From Trichoplax sp. H2 (taxonomy: Eukaryota > Placozoa > Uniplacotomia > Trichoplacea), in assembly GCA_003344405.1 (NCBI GenBank), contig NOWV01000036.1, positions 310,001-374,000 on the forward strand: a DNA stretch of 64,000 nucleotides, given 5' to 3'. How positions within the stretch are numbered: the first letter of the stretch is position 1; the number at the start of each line of letters is the position of its first letter. The notes beneath the pieces were generated by a model. It was not told the origin of the DNA and did no database searches. It saw only the letters and a program-made list of their open reading frames with translations. Positions 59,504-64,000 of this stretch are shown here, one piece after another. The position numbers and the translations under genes were made by a program.

Positions 59504-62500
59504 TCATACCTGCAGAGTGTTGGTAGTAATTCCTTCACTTGCTACTTCATTATCGGCACTTCCATTTACTACGTTATCCTCTGTAATTTTGATATTAGTC
59601 CAATTAAAGATGTGATTTAACCCCATAATTACTAAATGGCTATTCAATAAAGTATAATTTAAATCATGCAATAACTATAATCGGATATACTATTTGTACA
59701 TTTTAGATGTTAAGTTGGTTGCTACTAGCAGTAGTAAGCTTACCTAGTGCAATAAGATCGATTTTTGAAACATCATTAAGATTGATGGTTTCGGAGATTA
59801 GCTGGCCGCTTTCACTTTTTACTTCTTCATCACTATTATTCACATCGTTGCTAATAGATTTCAATACAATCTGGTCCGATTGTTCATCATTTGAGTTTGT
59901 ATCGACTTTGCTAATATCATTATCTATGTCTTTTTTGTCTTCCATGGATTCAGTTGATGCTGACTCCAACTGACCAATGTTGGCATTCGGATTACCATCT
60001 TCGATAGAAGCTAGTTCCGATATCTGATGATTACTTTCAGATTGTTTGTGATCGTGAGAATCATTGCTAACTTCTGTGATAACTTCAGGCTTGCTTTCAC
60101 TCGAATTTACATTACTTGATGCATCGCCAATATCTTGATTAGGGCTAGCTGTTGTATTACTTGAATTTTGTTTATCACTTTCAGAAGCTACGTTTTCAGA
60201 AGCTGGAGGATTGCTACTATTTGTATCTTTGTCTTCATTTACCTTATTCGTAAGAAAGCAATGTATTTTGATGTTATGACGAGATTTAATCAATTCGAGA
60301 GTTCAAAATCGAATTGATTGCCTACAAAATCGTGAATTTACCTCTTCTTGACTAGTTGCTGGTACAATACTGGAGCGACGTGCTTTCTGCATTATCATTG
60401 CTACACGCTATCGTATCAAGATACATTAGAGTTAATTCATTTTGGATATGATCCAAACTGGGAATAGTAAGCGTACAAGCAGTACTTTTACGCTTATAAA
60501 CAATCGAATCCATTCTACTTTACCTGCCGTCTTGCTTGTCTTTCTTCTTCACCTTGCTTTTTACGCAGTTCAGTTTCTTCACGTATTCGTTTCTTTTCCT
60601 CTTCTTCTTGCTTACGTTTCTCTTCTAGTTCTTGTTCCTCTTGTAATCGTTTCTTTTCTAATTCTTCCAATTCCTTTTGTTTTCTCTCTAATTCTTCTAA
60701 TTCCTTTTGCTTTTCTTCTTCCTCTAATTCCTTGCGTTTTTCCTCTTCTTTTACAGTATTATTTTCATCATTGATGGTTATTACAGGTTGATTAGCATTT
60801 TCTACTTTATTCTCATTGTCAATAACAGTACTGCTATTATCGTTTTCTATAGCAAGTGTAGTAGTAGATTCTTGAAGTGAATCTTGGCGTTTTACTTCAT
60901 TATTTACATCATTGGAAACAATATTACCATTGTCTAAAACATCTAAAGTTGCAGTACTCTCAATGATCTCTATCGTAGTAGTGACTTGGTTGGTCGATTT
61001 AACATTATCATCTTTGGTAGCATTACTGTTGATATCATTTTTACTCGTATTACTCTCAGTCGTTTTTGTAGACGGTTGAGCAGGTGAGCTTAATTGGGTT
61101 GTATTTTCAGCGAAAGGATTTTTATAGACACCTTTACCTCTACCAGCTTTAATTCCTTTAGGCTTACTATCAGTTGATTCATTGGTTTCATCTTTAGATA
61201 GAGGAGTAGATGAAGGAGTGGAAGGTTTTTCTTTTTTATCACCTTGTTTGCGTTTCGAATTGGTTGGTTGCCTAAATTGTGATGATAAACTTGTTGATGA
61301 CGACGATTTTGGCGTTGTAGCGGTAGTTTTATTAGTAGGTGTTTTATTCGGTGCCGATTTCGGCTTTTGTTGCTTTTGAGCGGGTGTCGATTTCTCTTTC
61401 GTAGCACTATTTGCGCTATTTTGTTGCTTGCTAGTAGTAGGAGTACTGGTAGTTTTCTTGCTCCCATTAGCTAGGTTATGTTGGGGCGTAGTCGAAGCAG
61501 TATCGCTACTTTTCTTATTACCATTAAGCATATTATTTTGTTGCGAAGTAGGAGTAGTGATAGTATTGGTACGTTTTTTATGAACCTGCACTTCATTATT
61601 TTGTTGATTTTGCTCTTTTTTATGGGTTGATGCTGATTGAGATTGGCGTTTTGATTTATCGCTAGTTATTACTGCTGATTTTATAGGTTTACGATTTCGA
61701 GGTGATGCAGAACTTGGTCGAGTTTTAGTACTTTTCGATGTCGATTTTTCTACTTGACTTTCAGCTTTTGTTGTTGAATCTTTTTGACTACTCTGAGTGA
61801 AAGTGTTACTTGCTGCTGAAATGGGGCGTTTAGGTGATGAAGATTGTCTCCATTGCTTTTTGGATCCTCTTGGGTTGATAGTTGAAGAAGCGGCTCGTGG
61901 TTTATATCCTGTTCGACGAGGTGAAGTAGAACTACTGGTTCGTGGGCGATAAGTTTCCCCTTTCGGTCTTGATTTACGTAGTGCTGGTGCAGACTGAACT
62001 CGTAACTTATTCTGCTTGGAGTTAGCATCGATTTTGCTATCTAATCGTTTGGGTGACTTACGCCCCGTGGATGGGCTAGTCGCAGGTTGGAAGCGAGTTA
62101 ATTTTTGTCGCCTTTCACGCTTTTCAGCTTCGACTTGTTCTTTTCGTTGTTTCATTTTCCAATCTCTTTCAGCAAATCGTTCTTGTAGCAATCGTTTTCT
62201 TTCTTCTTCACGTTGTTGATTCATTTGTCTAATATTTTCCGTTCGTATTCGTGATTTATTGCCCCCCGATGCAGCCATTTGTTGTCGTCGTTCTTTAATT
62301 TTTTCATCTCTTAACGCTAGTCTATCCTTTAATGATGTGGTACTTGAGCTAATTGATTGCTTACTCTTACGTAATTGTCTCATTCGTATGCGTTCTTTAC
62401 GATTGCTTTCTAGTGTTAACCGACGTTGGCGAACTTGTTCTTCTTTTTGTAAGAGCTTTTCTTTTAATGCTTTAATCCTTTCCTCTTCTTGTTTTTGGCG

Positions 62501-63728
62501 TATTTGTTTGACTTTTTCACGTCTGGAATCAACTACAGCATTATTTTTTCGCCTTACCGGTGATGATTGTGGTCGTCGACCTTTGGCTGGACTACTAAGC
62601 GGCCTTTGCTGTTGACTTTCATCGAGTTTTGGTGATATCGATGTCGTGCTACTACTGTTCAGATTTTGGTTGTTATCTTGCGATGGCTTACTCTGGTCAT
62701 TTTCTTGTGTTGATGTATGGGGATGATGATCTTTTATTTCATTAGTAGGTGTCTTTCCACTTTCAGCATTGCTATCAACTTCATTACTTAATTTATCATT
62801 GGTTTGGTTCTTTTGTTCTTGATGATCGTGCTTTATTTGATTTACCAATAATGAATCATCATTTTGTATCATGTCTATCTTATCCTCCTTTTCTATATCA
62901 TCCTCTATATAGTATAATCAAAAAATATGAAAAGCTTCAATTAAAACGACAAGGCATTGAATAACAGGGTTGGCACAACAGAGGTGATTGCCATCCAAGT
63001 TCTCATTCAAGCGATGAATCATTTTGTCAGTAAATATGGCGCATCAGCTCCCCTCCCCAAAAGAGAGAGAGAGAAAAAAAACAATCTTTTCCAATCAAAA
63101 CATTAAACAGTTAACCAGATCAAATCTTGCATCTTACTCAATAGTCCACTGCCTTTTTTTCCATTCCTATTGTCTATTCAATAGTTGTACACATTACTTT
63201 ATCTACTATGCTGTACAACAAGAAAAATGTTATTTTACTACAGTAGCTGTGGACGATAAGATCATTTTCCATGTTGAATTTCAACATGGGCTTAATTTGT
63301 GTTGACTAATGGACTAATAGGGGATTGAGAAAAGAGAGGCTATTTCGATGGTGTAGGATTTGTGTACAGTACAGTATATGCCCTCCTATTGTAGCGTTGT
63401 AGTCCATTGCCGATACTAAAGAAAGTAGTTAGCCATAGCCAACGCTTCCTGTCTAGCCTTGACTTGTTTCAAACTAGATAAGATTGTTCATACAACACGA
63501 CTAGGGAAGATATGGGAACATGGTTGGAAAGTGATCCATCAACCTTCACTGTATCGATATGACAACGAATGAATATCAATCATCATTCTATCATGGAGTT
63601 TGCATGGACTTTTATTACCTTATACCAATGATGGATTACTCGTATCCCATTGAATGCTATCTAAAGTACTCACCTGATGGTGATAATGGAGTAGGCAACG
63701 CTTGATTTTCAACATTGCTCTCTGCCAT
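59504..63728 (-). CDS. MAP7/ensconsin-like microtubule-associated protein, five exons
   Basis: Exons 63674-63728, 60524-62904, 60342-60407, 59744-60242 and 59504-59580 join in phase to about 1025 residues. The first exon encodes MAESNVENQALPTPLSPS and ends at a strong GTGAGT donor; the next begins EDDIEKEDKIDM. Residues about 145-295 form a highly charged Arg/Lys/Glu/Gln coiled coil (REKVKQIRQKQEEERIKAL), the likely microtubule-binding region. A long basic Ser/Thr/Pro-rich stretch follows. A second coiled coil (about 725-812) ends in RRQRVAMIMQKARRSS, matching the end of the MAP7 C-terminal domain, which in relatives recruits kinesin-1. An acidic tail closes the protein. Family assignment is by layout and motif, as low complexity limits certainty. 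Confidence 0.75.
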
Positions 63729-64000
63729 ATTTGGCTTTCAACGAGCTTGACTGGCTTGCAGACCGAGACAATAGCGAAGAATAATAATAGGCCGCGGCGA
63801 TGTTATTAACGTAATCCAATCACCGTGATACACCAAAGCTAATGAAGATTGATCGAGCTTAGAGGGGAAGAAGATTCGATATGCGTTAATCAACTGTCTA
63901 ATAAGGTACAAGCTTTCAAATGCCTCTTGATGATCCACTCTGGCTCTTCATTGGGCATCGCATCGCGGATGCTTTGGCGTCCTTGGATAGCGTCTCGATT
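63729..64000. other. 5' region of the MAP7-like gene
   Basis: This is the presumed leader and promoter of the minus-strand gene. The minus-strand frame at 63738-63938 ends just upstream of the ATG and is out of place for the protein, so it is probably untranslated leader. No TATA box is obvious. Confidence 0.4.

Noticed and set aside
60442-60774. 110-codon plus-strand frame that looks very hydrophobic
   Set aside because: Reverse complement of the Glu/Lys coiled coil of the MAP7-like gene; the Leu/Phe/Val richness is a codon artefact.
62016-62615. Plus-strand Cys/Ser/Arg-rich frames
   Set aside because: Antisense of the Arg/Gln-rich coiled coil of the MAP7-like gene.

Overview
The window looks like nuclear DNA of a small, compact, AT-rich early-branching animal. 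A placozoan of the Trichoplax/Hoilungia type is the best guess. This rests on gene content (LRRK with ankyrin repeats, MGST3, a uromodulin-type D8C/EGF protein, a MAP7 homologue), short genes with many small GT-AG introns, and non-coding DNA with almost no long ORFs. The species is inferred and was not searched.

Left part, plus strand. A single-exon multi-pass membrane protein lies at 162-1358. Its 3' end is the first unit of a decaying tandem array (to about 2160). A second, higher-order array fills 3540-4935. A five-exon MGST3-family gene (MGST3-a, 5245-7607) follows. Then comes a gene of at least 22 exons (about 8359 or 10623 to 20376) for a secreted or matrix mosaic protein: four D8C modules, twelve EGF repeats and a C-terminal fibrinogen-like domain. 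Nearly all of its exons are symmetrical phase 1. A relic of the terminal domain lies at about 22090-22191.

Middle. A decayed autonomous Helitron (Rep plus PIF1-type helicase) occupies about 22694-27969. It is followed by unassigned DNA, a broken MGST3 copy (about 29835-30225), and a 20-N gap inside nested inverted and direct repeats. A palindrome-rich, more GC-rich stretch then leads to a TATA box and a second intact MGST3 gene (MGST3-b, 33267-36061). The two intact MGST3 genes share all four intron positions and phases, so they are ancient or segmental duplicates.

Right part, minus strand. A 22-exon LRRK-family gene (53637 down to 37529) is reconstructed in frame to about 2968 residues: ankyrin, LRR, Roc, COR, kinase, WD40-like. 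A repeat-bearing gene desert of about 6 kb follows. The last gene (63728 down to 59504) encodes a MAP7/ensconsin-like microtubule-associated protein of about 1025 residues.

The genes do not form an operon or pathway. The shared theme is local duplication: MGST3 copies, D8C/EGF exon shuffling, a duplicated signal-peptide exon and tandem arrays. Exon boundaries were worked out by hand from splice signals, reading phase and protein family similarity. They agree in phase throughout, but no transcript data were available.
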